Source of the DNA: Oxytricha trifallax
Taxonomy: Eukaryota > Ciliophora > Spirotrichea > Sporadotrichida > Oxytrichidae
DNA: 64,000 nt
NCBI GenBank assembly: GCA_000711775.1
Contig: ARYC01004007.1
Span: forward strand, 1-64,000
Direction: 5' to 3'
Shown here: piece after piece, positions 24,310 to 35,695 of the stretch
How the letters are laid out: each line of letters starts with the position of its first letter
Numbering within the stretch: the stretch's first letter is position 1
Notes under the pieces: generated by a model
Told to the model about the DNA's origin: nothing
Databases searched by the model: none
What the model saw: only the letters and a program-made list of their open reading frames with translations
Position numbers and translations under genes: made by a program

Positions 24310-25500
24310 TATTAAGCTGTGACATTCAGAGCATCAAACAATATGCCAGTCTACACAAACTGCACTTTCTATGCTTCCAATAATGAAAACTTATTCTACA
24401 ACTTTACCATAAATCAAAAGATGGTCAACGGATCACTTGTCCATAACTAAACATACAATCATTAAATAAATTTAATTAAATTATTTTATTTTATGAAATG
24501 TATAATATTGTGTAAATGTTACTGCAAATAACATCAACTACACAGTCTAAATATTATTTATATAATTATGGAATTTGAATTAATGTGCAACTTATTTGAA
24601 AATTATTACTAATATCAGATATAAAGCTTTTTATACTATATATTAATTAAAAACAATGAATATTATTATTGAGCAAACTTCCAGGTGACAGCAATCAAAG
24701 AGGTTAGTCGTTAAAACGGTTAATTCCCAATCTATGTAACTTGTTTATCTCCTGACGGCGTCCAGTATTCATATAGTGGTATTTTAAATATTACAATCCT
24801 AAAAGAATCTTTGAAGGTTGAGCAATATGCCAGCGGAAACATCAAATCTTTTTATTAAGTTTATAATTTAATAAATACATTAGAACAAAATCAATAGAGC
24901 ATTCGATTTTCATTATTTTTTGTGCATTTAATATAGATTGAAGTGCATCATAAAATATTAAGAATTATTTTTCATAAAATTTTTAATGCAAATCTGTATT
25001 TACCCTTTAAATGAAGCAGTTACATCTGTAGACAATTTCAGTATAATAATAAAAAGTTATTTGTACAATAATATAATTTTTAACATTGAAATTGCATATA
25101 AACTTTGTTTTTTTTATAGTTTCTCTCACAAGATTAAATTTATTATGTCTTATGAGAAATTCCTTCAGTTAGCAACCGACAAGATTTTCGAAGAAGGTGA
25201 AATATTTGGATCTGCCCTCGAGATAATTTATTTAAAAAAATACTATTAAGTGTTATATTTTAAAAAATTAAGTTATTTTTAACATTATTATAAACCCCAA
25301 AAGCCTTATAAAATAATTTCTTTTTCTTTAAAGATTGGCCAAAGATTAGAATTAACTGGAATTCTCTACGATTTCTTCTACAGTTTCTATAGATAAGAGA
25401 TGTAAAACGAAGAGGAATATAGAAACTAAACTCGTCTTAATGAATTAGAATTCACTTTTGCTGAGCTCAACTACACTTTATATTTTTTTCAAGAAACGTT
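24310..25500 (+). CDS. Copy A, blocks between A2M core and thioester-type domain
   Basis: 24317-24462 encodes AVTFRASNNMPVYTNCTFYA and VNGSLVHNQTY. 24685-24860 encodes VTAIKEVSRQNGQFPIYVTC, LSPDGVQYSYSGILNITILK and VEQYASGNIKSFYQ. 25009-25050 encodes NEAVTSVDNFSI. 25117-25235 encodes FSHKIKFIMSYEKFLQLATD and KIFEEGEIFGSALEI. 25330-25495 encodes GQRLELTGILYDFFYSFYRQ plus a Glu-rich helix-like stretch. Copy B has degenerate partners at 36.6-36.9 kb. I did not see the Gly-Cys-Gly-Glu-Gln thioester motif, so it may be lost, in an unseen block, or never present. Confidence 0.6.
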
Positions 25501-25509
25501 TAGTAAAAT

Positions 25510-25784
25510 TATAAAACCCCATTAGTCAATTAATAACGAAGATTAGGAGATAAGAATAATTAAATTAAATTAAAATATAATTATAATTGGCGTAAATTAA
25601 TAATGTTTGGCCTAATTATTAAAACCATTGGCTCGATTAATTGTTTCTATAAAATAAACCAATCAGGGTGCGTAAATTTGATTTCAGCCTAATTATATTT
25701 AATTTCAGCCAATTATAATTATATTTTAATTTAATTGTTCTTATCTCCTAATCTTCGTTCTTAATTGACTAATGGGGTTTTATA
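25510..25784. mobile_element. 275-bp palindromic element with C4/A4-like ends
   Basis: TATAAAACCCCATTAGTCAA at the left is mirrored by its complement ending at 25784. Arms of roughly 55 bp match almost perfectly (…GATTAGGAGATAAGAATAA). The centre contains GGCCTAATTATTAAAACC-like sequence. TA at both edges would fit a TA target duplication. AAAACCCC resembles the telomere-like TBE termini, but the rest does not match TBE ends. Confidence 0.65.
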
Positions 25785-25927
25785 CATTGAGAAAAATATT
25801 ATAGAAATATTTCTACTTGATGAAAACTTATTTTATTATATAAGTTAACCAAATTAAGGTTTTTATATAAAGAATCTAAAATATATTTAATTAACAAAAA
25901 ATTGTAAAAATAATACTATTTATATTT

Positions 25928-26110
25928 TATACAATACACTGCTTGGTAATTATTTAATCAGCTGCAACATAATTTAAAATAAGAAGCGGCACTAAACTGA
26001 CAGGTTACGAATATGCTCCATTTAACAGTAAACTTAAATTATTATTTAAAAATTATATACAGTACTCAAGGTAACACTGTTCTGACTGCCTATCTACAAA
26101 TATTTAATTT
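25928..26110 (+). pseudogene. Copy A, thioester-domain-like blocks, frameshifted
   Basis: 25935-26030 reads TAWQLFNQLQH and then, one base out of frame, RSGTKLTGYEYAPFN. Copy B at 37455-37545 has the same segment in a single frame (TAWQLFNLLQDGYQQRSSIK then LTGYEY), so copy A lacks one base near 25970. 26062-26110 reads GNTVLTAYLQIFNLF, resembling the conserved WLTAFVL helix of A2M thioester domains. Either copy A is decayed here or the base is an assembly error. Confidence 0.55.
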
Positions 26111-26604
26111 ATTTATACTATATTTAATGTTAATTATACTTACTTGTCTTTCAAGATTCAGGGAAATGAATTTTTTAAGTAAAAAAGCAGTTTTTTAATT
26201 AAAAAAATCATTGTCTAATTTTTATTTTAAATACATTATTTTTAGATTGGTTAGTAAAAGTTTCCATACTAAAAACTTGTATAAACTTTAAGTTTTCATA
26301 TTATTTATAAAATTCAAGAAATAATATTCTTGATTTGATATAATTTTGTAATTTACTTACTTTAAATATATCAAAACCTTTTTGTGAAAAACAAAATAAA
26401 AATTTTGTAATAATAAATACAGTTTTTATATATATATAAGTTTGAAATTTTTAAGATTTCTGATAAAAAATTGAAATCTTAGTATCAATAAAAAATAACA
26501 TTATTATCTAAGAAAATTTCAACTCCTCTCTTATTAGATTCTCATTCATAATAAATTAGATATTATTAATTTAATATTAATTGTTTTGATTTTAATTTTA
26601 TAAC

Positions 26605-26970
26605 AATTTGGGGGGGGAAGTTTCCTCTTCCATATATAAAAATATCTAATTTTTATAAATTTTAAGAATCTTTATGATCATATTTAATCAAATTATACTC
26701 ATTAAATCATTCATTAATTTTCATATATTTATAAAAATTAGAATTTTTTAATGAAAATCACATTGACTATATATTAATTAAAATATTTTGTAATTTTGTA
26801 TCTAATAATTAATGAAACAAGGTATATTTATAAAATTTGAAAAACTTTTTATTAAAATAAATTGTTTAGGGGAGGGAAATTGAAATAGTGGTTGGTATGC
26901 TTCTTCTTTATTTTTAGCAGATAAAATATAAAATTTATAATGAATGGGGCAGGAAATTTTTCCCCAAACT
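26605..26970. mobile_element. Inverted-repeat element with G-rich ends
   Basis: ATTTGGGGGGGGAAGTTTCC on the left and GGCAGGAAATTTTTCCCC on the right form imperfect terminal inverted repeats. An internal GGGGAGGGAAATTGAA motif (about 26870) is shared with the element at 47537-48072 (GGGTGAGGAAATTGAA at about 47972). The same termini recur at 50916-51423 and in fragments at 10546-10590 and 31381-31440. No ORF. Confidence 0.6.
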
Positions 26971-26994
26971 ATTTATATAAAAATCGTTAAATAT

Positions 26995-27403
26995 TGTAAA
27001 AATACATGTTATTTTTGATAGTTAATTATAATATTTTATTATATTTCAAAATTGTGGCATATTAAGTTGGCCAAGTTTGTCGATCTTGGACTCATTCGGT
27101 AGTGTATTCAAAATTAGCTGATATTTATTATTGGTGATACTATTTTATCTCATCCCTGGAACGAGATTACTTGACTTTAATTGAATGTCTCTTATTTCTT
27201 AAATTGTACCCTCGCATTAAAGTAAAGTAATCTCGTTCCAGGGATGCGATAAAATAGTACCACTAATAATAAATTTCAGCTAATTTTGAATACACTACCG
27301 AATGAACCCAAGATCGACAAAATTGGCCAACTTAATATGCCATAATTTTGAATTATAATAAAAAATATATAATTAACTATCCAAAATCAAATGTATTTTT
27401 ACA
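26995..27403. repeat. Palindrome family, copy 1 (409 bp)
   Basis: Near-perfect palindrome starting TGTAAAAATACAT and ending ATGTATTTTTACA. Arms of about 190 bp carry CATCCCTGGAACGAGATTAC and its complement around a short centre near 27185-27215. It shares core sequence with copies at 34429, 44852, 46441 and 53058. Located in copy A spacer. Confidence 0.8.
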
Positions 27404-28333
27404 ATATTATATTTTTAAGTTAATTTAGAGAAAAAATTAAAATTAAAAACTAAATTAAATGAATTTGACTAGAATTATTTAATTGAGAAATTAATCTAAA
27501 CAATTTAGGTTTTAAATGTTATTTTTCCACAAATTAATTTGTGATTTCAGTTTAATAGAATTTTATATAAATCATAATGTAGTTAAATTATTGTTGTGAT
27601 ATCTGCAAATAAATAATAAATATAATATAAAGACAAAAACAATTTTTTTTGAATTGCCAATTTTATTAACCATATTATACTTTTTATTTTTATATAATAC
27701 CATTCAAAGAATAGAGATAATAAATATCAAACAAATATTTAAATGATATTAAATAGCATCGATTTAATATCACTAGAAAAAGTACAAATATTTTATGGTA
27801 AATTACCTGAATTTTACATATCAGCTTAACTTTTTTTACCAATCAAATGTAAGTGAAAAACATATTGCAAAATTTAAATTTGGTTAACAAAAAGTTGGCA
27901 AAAAATTTGTATATTTAATTTTATTATCCGATATATCTTAGAATTTATATTGTGAAGATTAAGTGAATGACTTAACATTTAATGTTAAAGTTCATGATAT
28001 TTTGTTTTAAAATATTAAATTCATTATTTATTTATATTTAAGAAGTAATTAAGCATCATAAGTATTAATAATGACATAAAAGAATGCAAACAATATTTTT
28101 TTTACATAAAACACGCAATAAACATTGCCTGTAAAGATTTGTGTTTTGTAAAATATTAAAGCTTATTATATTTACTCAAATATTTTTGAATCTAAATTAT
28201 TATTATAGAAAATTAATTTATGATTTTAGTTGATGTCGCTAAAAATGTCACATATATATATATATATATAGATTTATATTTAATTATAATATTTAAATAA
28301 TGAGCATCATTTAAACGATATGTTTATTTATTC
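27404..28333. other. AT-rich spacer, nothing recognised
   Basis: Lies between the palindrome and the next copy A block. It contains a (TA)n run at 28251-28270 and no coding-like stretch. Confidence 0.5.
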
Positions 28334-28519
28334 TTGGAAGCCAACATGTCTGATCCAAATTCTACCTTCCAACAGAACTTAAAATGGTTAACTGACAAGA
28401 GAGACAAAAAGGGACTCATTACACTTCAAACTAACGAAACTGAAGCCAGTGGAAGATCTCCTTATAACGCCTCATTCCCCTATATTCTCATTAATCTTCA
28501 AACGATTTATGAAAAATAA
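28334..28519 (+). CDS. Copy A, thioester-domain-like block (WLTDKRDKKG)
   Basis: Encodes MSDPNSTFQQNLKWLTDKRD, KKGLITLQTNETEASGRSPY, NASFPYILINLQTIYEK. The W-L-x-x-x-R-x-x-x-G pattern followed by a T-x-E helix resembles the repeat unit of the alpha/alpha-toroid (thioester domain) of A2M proteins. Copy B has a degenerate version at 38155-38235 (IQANETIK, then RAPHNASF after a frameshift). This block is followed by a relic TBE end at 29568. Confidence 0.65.
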   Translation: MEANMSDPNSTFQQNLKWLTDKRDKKGLITLQTNETEASGRSPYNASFPYILINLQTIYEK

Positions 28520-28569
28520 TTTTATTATAAGTAAAAATTCCTCTAAATACTATTCAAAATCTAATATAT

Positions 28570-29571
28570 TTTTAACTTGTTTGATTTGAGTTTTAATTAA
28601 AAAATGGCTCCAATTAAAGGATACTCTTTATAATAATTAAATAGTTTAAGAATAATTTGTGGAATTATATACTAAGATTGGGATTTATTATTATTACAGT
28701 GAGCAAATAGATATATTCTTCAAATTTTGAAAATTGGTTTAAATTAAAATAGCGATTAACTCAATGACGATATAAATTACACATCTTTTTATTTGAAAAA
28801 ATCTTCATCATCAATCTTCTATGACTTTAAATTCTTATTTTAGCATTATATATATAATGAGATATCAAATTTATTAATGTCTTAGAAGCATTATAAGCTA
28901 GACAGCCTAAATATTAATAACTTTATAATAATTCAAACTTGTTTCATTAATACACTTGCTTTTAATATTTGAATTGTAGAGGGGATCTTATTTTTATATA
29001 AAAAGTTTATCAGTGTAAAAAAAGAAATTTAAAAAAGGACTAAACTATATTAAACTTGAGTAAATTGTTATATAATTTAATTAGAAATCAAAGTGTGCAA
29101 GCTTTTTTCAAATAAATGTATTAGGATTTATATATATTACAGAGATAAATTATTTGAAAGTCAGAGACTATGAATGTAATAATGAGATATAGTATATATA
29201 ATCTAAACTACTTTTTAAAATAGCGATTATTTGGAAGGTTATTGAATGCTAACATCAGCAGAGATCATACTAAAAATATTAGATTATTACATTTGAATGG
29301 AAGCTAAATATTTTGCTTATTAAATTATATTCAAGGCAATATATGATATATATTTTATATTAAAAATAATCAAGTCAAAATCCAATAGAAAATAATATTT
29401 ATAAAACATAAACTTGACACCAAGTTTTATTATTGTGAATAAAGAGTATATAGGATTAGACTCTTTCTTACATTTTATTTTCAAATAAATTGCATAAACT
29501 TTATTATCATTAATCGTAAACTTAAACAACAATAAATTCAATTACTACTGAAGTGTTTTGGGGTTTTGATT
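28570..29571. mobile_element. Relic TBE end (internally deleted element?)
   Basis: 29540-29568 reads CAATTACTACTGAAGTG followed by TTTTGGGGTTTTG and then ATT (ANT-type target). This closely resembles the right end of the complete TBE (CAAACTACTGAAAGGG then TTTTGGGGTTTTG). Near 28580, TTGTTTGATTTGAGTTTT is similar to inner left-end sequence GTAGTTTGATTGAGTTTT. A roughly 1-kb deletion derivative is therefore possible, but only the right end is convincing. No ORF is left. Confidence 0.55.
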
Positions 29572-29671
29572 AAATATGTATTTTTCTATATTTATCCTAT
29601 TAATTAGCATTGAAAATCATTTAAAATTGAATGAAGAAATTTATATTTTATTAGATTAACTACTTTTAACC

Positions 29672-30945
29672 AGCTGGTCTTAACTTCTACAATGACTTCT
29701 TGAACCTTTCAGTAACTATTAACAACACAATTAAAAATATTTCCTCAAGTGCTCCATTTAATATTTTTTATATTAAAAAATGTAAATAATGCAATATATA
29801 AATATAATTATCTAATTTGTGTATAAAATAATATTTTCTATTATTATTATAATGTAAAATAATAATAATAAAAGATATAATATAAAAGTACTATACTTTT
29901 ATTGGTTGCTGACCCATATTAACATTTTATTTGATTTTTAATAATCTTCCATATAATGCTACTTTTATATTTAGAGTTTGTTGCGACTTTCTGGTAATAC
30001 ACGGATCTGAGAACCTCCTCATAATTTTAAAGGCAAGGCATAGGGGGTGACCAAGCCAAGAAAAACGTCGACCGTTGATCATCTTATGTCGTGTAAAAAC
30101 TGAATGATACCATTATCTTTGAACAGGAAAAATAGTCAACAAGGATAATGCAAAGAGTTGGGGGGCATACACCGCTTGATTCCAGTATAGTCTTCATTTA
30201 TCAGGAAAAGTTTGAGAAATATAGAAAAACATTAATAGAGTAAAAAAAAAACATAAGTTTCCCCATATAGTCAAGTTAGGGACAATTCAGACAGATAACT
30301 GAATGATGTTCTATATGATGTAACTCACCTAAAATAATAATAAATAAGGCACTAAGATTAGTAGAAATACGAGGTAATAGATAAGTTTGCACTCACTATG
30401 GCATGAATTTTTTAAAAAATTATTTTGAAGAAAAATAAAATTTATAAGGGGGGGGGGCCCGATGTGCATACTAATATCCATGCTGACAAGCAGGTTTGAG
30501 ACATAGTTCCTGATATTAAATATTTTCGAGTTATCCTACTGATTTAATTACTTTTCTTGATATTGATTTCAATGCTAAAAACAAACTATTAAAAGTTAGA
30601 GTTTCAAAATTATAAACCCCTAAATTATATAGTTATCGTATTATCTATTTTAAATAGTGATTTTATAAATCATTAAAAATTCAATTTAAAACTTTATTAT
30701 TTACAAATAAATTCACAGTATATAATACTTTAATATCTTTAAAATTAAAGAAAAAAATTTCAATAATATAAAACATAAATTATCTTTATATTTAAATATA
30801 TACTATTAAGATTATATCTGTTTTAATATGGTGAAATGAATTTCATTTAATAGCTTTATTAATTTTTTTTTTTCGCATCTTAATTGTTGAGATATTAATC
30901 AGCCAATGGTTTCTTCAGCGTACCTGCTGAAAGATCAAAGAGGAA
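29672..30945 (+). pseudogene. Copy A, last recognisable thioester-domain-like blocks
   Basis: 29672-29762 reads GLNFYNDFLNLSVTINNTIK and NISSSAPF; copy B has a shorter partner near 38400. 29907-29975 starts ADPYQ and ends NLPYNATFIF with a TGA in between; copy B 38555-38640 reads intact as WTDPYQLALGIHNLPLNYTF. 30890-30945 reads RYQSANGFFSVPAERSK, against RYQSPNGFFNVPAERSNFSY in copy B. Between these, 29975-30500 is GC-richer, with a G-run at 30450-30459, and I cannot classify it. Copy A shows no receptor-binding-domain blocks after this point. Confidence 0.55.
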
Positions 30946-31380
30946 TACAATTTTTTAAACTAATTTTCCAAAATATATATTTAAATTTACAATTCTTATT
31001 TTATACTAATTGACCTTAACATTTTTTAAAAATGTTATATAAATGAGTGGAAAGTACCGTGCTCGTGCAGTTTCGTTCCCATAGAAGTCTCCTGCCCCTA
31101 CATTCAATTTTTATTATTTGGCTATAATATTATTAGATTCATGTAAATCCCTATTTCAATTACCATAACCATGAATTAAAAAGATTTTCTAATATATAAC
31201 TTATATATTATAAATGTTTTCATTTATTCATTTATTAAAAAATAATGATAAATTAATTGTTTTTATATCAAAAATTGTAATTTTTATAAAAATTTGAAAT
31301 CTTTATCAAATTATAAATAATATTGGATTCTAGATATAAATATTTTGATCAAAATTTATGAATATTTTATATTTTTATAA

Positions 31381-31440
31381 ATGGGCAGAAAATTTCCGAT
31401 GAGGCAGGAAACAAACTTTTTTTGGGGTAGAAACTTCCAT
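31381..31440. repeat. Fragments of the G-rich-ended repeat
   Basis: GGGCAGAAAATTTCCGATG and GAGGCAGGAAACAAAC followed by TTTTTTTGGGGTAGAAACTTCC resemble the termini of the elements at 26605, 47537 and 50916. Too short to define an element. Confidence 0.4.
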
Positions 31441-31494
31441 CCAAATAAATAATTAAAATTAAATTCTATATAGAAAGAATTATTTAATATATTT

Positions 31495-32198
31495 TGTTAT
31501 GTCTCTTCAGAGTCTTTGATAACAAACCTTCGAAATGCATTCACTTTATTTCTTTGAGGAATATGCATGTTTATAGATATTAGTATAATATTATTAATTT
31601 AAATATAATATTTTATTTATAGTTTATTATTTTTTAAATACGCATTTATAGCCAGTTATTTACGATTATCTTTTATGATTAATTACTATTAATTAATTTA
31701 CAATTTATTTTACTTATAGTTATTTAAAATAATATAATTATGCAATATTTTACAAATTTTCGAGCAGAAGTTCTATATCACTTTTTATGAATGCCTAATT
31801 TTTAGATTAAATTCCATCTTCAACGACCCCAACAAGCAAACACAGAATAACTTTCTCTACAAGAGCTGCTACCACCACTCCCGCCCCAACTACAAGGGCA
31901 CCAACTACCACTAGAGCAGCAACCACCACTAGAGCAGCTACCACCACTAGAGCAGCAACTACCACTAGAGCCGCAACCACCACTAAGCCTGCCACTACTA
32001 CACCATCACCAACAACAAGGGCAAGCACTGCCACTCAATTTAAAATAATTCTGCAGTACAATATTAATAATACGGACTTAATATATTCATATGACTACAA
32101 AGGCACCCACATCTACTCCTGTAGGAACTACTGTGATTACCAAGCCACCCACTACCACTCCAGCTGCTACCACAACACCAAGACCAACCTACACCTAA
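31495..32198 (+). pseudogene. Copy B, abrupt start and Thr-rich region
   Basis: 31495-31567 encodes VMSLQSL, then TGA (31517-31519), then QQTFEMHSLYFFEEYA. The TGA replaces the Arg codon kept in copies A and C. 31806-32040 starts NSIFNDPNKQ and, after a frameshift near 31855, becomes a tandem Ala-Thr-rich repeat (units RAATTT), ending TTTPSPTTRASTATQ. 32094-32198 continues TTKAPTSTPVGTTVITKPP, TTTPAAT. The repeats match the low-complexity region of copy C at 59050-59220. Copy B has no blocks equivalent to the N-terminal half of copy C. Confidence 0.7.
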
Positions 32199-32199
32199 T

Positions 32200-33025
32200 A
32201 TAAAACAAACATAATTACACTCTATCGATTATAAACCTGAATCACAACTATTTAAAATAGTAATTTTTTCTACAATTTATTTTTTTGGGGTATGATCCAT
32301 TTACTCTATATTAAGTTAGTATAATGTTGCTATTTTTAAAGATATAAATTGTAAATCTAAACCTCTTATATAACTAATTCATAATCTATTATTCTTCTCA
32401 AAAAAGGGTTATAACCTTGGCTTTTTTTGCTAAAATTAAACCGTAAAATTAAAATGCAAATTAAATATTTTTTCTCAATATAATTGATAAAAAGGTATAT
32501 AAAGATATTTAATATAAACTTTTCACTAATAATTATGTTTTCTTCGCAAAAAAGATTAAAATGTTTCTCGGTTGATCAAGTAAAGCGCATTTTTTAAAAT
32601 GAACTGATATATTTATTATTACTATTATTATTATTATTATAATCATTTTTTTTCGGGAAATTAAAACTTGGACTTAAGTTATCTAAATAATTATTATCAG
32701 GATGGTTACCTTAACTTATATTATAATTTTTATTAATAGGATAATCATAATGAAAATTAATTAAATTGTTGGATAATTTTAGATTTTTTCATAAAAAATG
32801 AATCCCAAAATAAATACGATAAAATTATTTTTATTAAAAACTTTTAAAAAATAAATTTATTATTAAAAAAATACTATTAAAAAAAAATTATTAATTCAAC
32901 TAGACAAAAATAAAGTCTAGGCATATATGAAATTTCTTGTCTTAAATCCAACAATAATTTAGATTAAAAAAATTAATGAATAAAATCAAGCAAACAATCT
33001 TCGATAAAGGGTTTTGGGGTTGAAT
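32200..33025. other. Spacer with relic TBE end
   Basis: AT-rich sequence with no gene. At 33008-33022, AGGGTTTTGGGGTTG followed by AAT looks like a TBE right end plus ANT target. No transposon ORF or opposite end was found. Confidence 0.5.
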
Positions 33026-33069
33026 GATAAGATGAATTTAACATTAAATTTCCATTTTTTAAAGATATT

Positions 33070-33378
33070 TAAAACGGTATGCTTGGGTTCAACGCATTCT
33101 TGAATAACTTTGAGAGAAATAATTTTATTCAAACATTTTTCCTTAAAATATTTAATTTATATTTAAAATTCATTTAAATTAACAATTAATCTTGTTCTTC
33201 TCAACAGGAAGAAAGACCGGTATGGACGGTGTATACACTTTCTCATTCAAAACTTCAGAATCCTTAGAATAATAAACAATCAAGGTGAACACCTATGAAA
33301 TTTAAATAATTAACTCAAACATTTAAATTATATACTATGGTGCTCTTGGAGTTTCTCAAAACACAACTATTAGATAAA
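33070..33378 (+). pseudogene. Copy B, conserved A2M core blocks
   Basis: 33074-33122 encodes MLGFNAFLNNFE. After a spacer, 33208-33378 encodes GKTGMDGVYTFSFKTSESLE, QQTIKVNTYEIQ and YYGALGVSQNTTI. Copy C has the same core as VKQDGTYNFTFKTSDLLSNF then KIKVSTF. This corresponds to the conserved G-x-Y-x-F-x-F-K-x-x-D/E-S stretch of the A2M family. Confidence 0.65.
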
Positions 33379-34428
33379 AATAATTCTTAAGAAATGTTTG
33401 AAATATAATTAAATTACATTTTATAAACATTCAATAGAATTAACGTTATTCAACCACTCTCTGTTAAATAAAATAAATAAACGAAATAAAAATTTAATTA
33501 AAATGCTTTTATAAATATTTTTAAATCAATATAAAATATAAAAATTTAAGAAAATTTTTATATATAATCAATCATTTTTTATATTTTGATTTTCGGTTTT
33601 ATTCTTTAAATTTTAGTATATTATAATTTGAAAGAGCTTATAGGGTTGTGGAATTAAATTTACTCATTTTATAATTAAATTAAAATAAATTATAATCCCT
33701 ATTCTTTTTCTTAATAAGATATTTTTGTTAAAACATATTTTGAAATTGTTTTTATGTTAAAATAAACCATTATATAAGAGATAATAATTATTTAAATGAA
33801 TTTTAACTCATTTTTGTCTAATTCTTTCATATTTTAAATCAATTTTATATATTCCTGCGTTATTTTTTATCAGGAATAAATTTAGATAATAGTAAAAAAT
33901 GATTAATCTTTTATTATGTTAGACCATAGTTATAATCATTTTATTTAATTATTTGGTGGAAAATTAATTTAATTTTAGATGCATTAATATTTAAATAAAT
34001 CTACTTGATAAAATATAGTAAGTATTTGCTTTATAAAGTATCTTGTAAACTATTCTTGATTCTTTTCTCCCTAAAAATACAGTTATTTAATAAATAAAAC
34101 ATGAAATCTATAAATTAAATATTTTGCTTAACTTTCTCTTTTTTAACATGATTCCTGTATAAATAATTGATTATTTTTATATTATATATTTCTGACTACT
34201 ATTTGATTGAGTAATATAAATGTTAGACTATCTTAAGTTCCACCTGTAATTTTAAAAGTAATAAACATTAAAACATTTATTTACACTATTTATTATTGTA
34301 ATTTTTAATTTAAAAGCTATATTTATTATTTAAAAAAATAACTTTAAATCAGTTAACTTATAAAATATCTTTTAGAAAATATAATCTCTATTTGATAAAC
34401 AATTTTATTTTTATAGACATCTTATTAT
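33379..34428. other. AT-rich spacer, nothing recognised
   Basis: About 1 kb without coding-like blocks, between copy B core blocks and the second palindrome. Confidence 0.5.
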
Positions 34429-34844
34429 TGTAGGAATACATTTGATTTGGGAAAATAAATAATTAATTAATTAATTAAATATTAAAATCTTTACAGTTAA
34501 CTTTCTGGAAACCTAGACAATATGGAACTTGTTCGATAGAGAATTTAAAATTAGCTGGACTTTACTATTGGCGGTACCCCTCTATCGCATCCCTGGAGCG
34601 AGATAACTCGAGTTTAATTTTGGGTGATTTGTTTATTTGATTTTAATGCCAAAATTAAAGTCAAGTTATCTCGCTTCAGGGATGCGATAGAGGGGTACCG
34701 CCAATAGTAAAGTCCAGCTAATTTTAAATTCTCTATCGAACAAGTACCATATTGCCTAGGTTTCCAAAAAGTTAACTGCCACGAATTTTAATTATTAATT
34801 AATTAATTTATTATTTATTTTCCCAAATCAAATGTATTCCTACA
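34429..34844. repeat. Palindrome family, copy 2 (416 bp)
   Basis: Starts TGTAGGAATACATTTGA and ends with its complement. The arms contain GGCGGTACCCCTCTATCGCA and CCCTGGAGCGAGATAACT-type core sequence, mirrored almost exactly around a centre near 34630-34650. It carries arm-specific variants (CCCCTCTATCGC) present in both of its arms but not in copies 1 or 5. Confidence 0.85.
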
Positions 34845-34949
34845 ATATTATTATTATTATGATATATCATTATAATAGATAATTATTATTGTTATTGCTG
34901 TTGTTAAAGATGTCTAATCTGATCTCTAAAATATAGACAAGAAGACTAT

Positions 34950-35213
34950 GACATGAAAACTAAAATAAAAAACATCTCTAAAAAAGGAAGCGAAAGAATA
35001 ATAAAGCGATCACTCTTTTTTTGTTGGTACGCTGTCCGGTCCATACAAGGGACATGCCCCCCAGGGATACCCCTGACAAAGGCCACACCCAGGCTAAGTT
35101 GGGATCCGAAGAGGCATTCAGGACGTGGAATGAGATGAAAAGGAATAAGACCCCAGGAGCACCCTATGATAGTCAAATAAGTCCATTCAACCAAAGTCGC
35201 TCCTCCAGCTGAA
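34950..35213 (+). other. GC-richer island, possible orphan coding block ending in TGA
   Basis: This stretch is much less AT-rich than its surroundings. One plus-strand frame reads LLVRCPVHTRDMPPRDTPDK, GHTQAKLGSEEAFRTWNEMK, RNKTPGAPYDSQISPFNQSR and SSS, ending at TGA 35210-35212. The minus strand is also open over 34946-35266, so the coding strand is not certain. No similarity to the A2M or TBE proteins was seen. It could be the last block of an unrelated gene stored inside copy B spacer, or imported DNA. Not recognised. Confidence 0.4.
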
Positions 35214-35695
35214 GAAGTACCTGAGACAAAAGACGCAAAAGACATGCATTTTAGGATAAACATCATCTTAATTACTAACCAAAACTAACTAATATATAAA
35301 TACGCTCAAGAAGATGAACAATAGTAGTAACAAAAATAATAATTATATATTTAAAACTAGAGGTCTTTATTTCTAATTTCAAATTAGCTTACCTTAATCT
35401 ATTCATCATTATCATAATTATAATATATTTATGAATGTATGTTGGTGAAACCTTCAATGTGACATTCTAATTTATAAATTTCTCAAATTTAACAGTATTA
35501 AATCAAAAATAAGTATTTTGTTACAATTAATCATGAAAGTTATTTTAATAATTACAATTATTGCTATTATCTTAATTATTTTATGATAAAATTACTTAAA
35601 TAAATATAAAAGTGTATTAATCTAATCTTTTTATGGATTTCTATAATAAGTACCAGATTTTTAAGTCATTTTTCTTTAAATAATATTGGATAGTA

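Noticed and set aside
31807..32034. Minus-strand ORF with Val-Val-Ala-Leu repeats
   Set aside because: It is the antisense shadow of the Thr/Ala-rich repeats of copy B; the plus-strand reading matches copies A and C.
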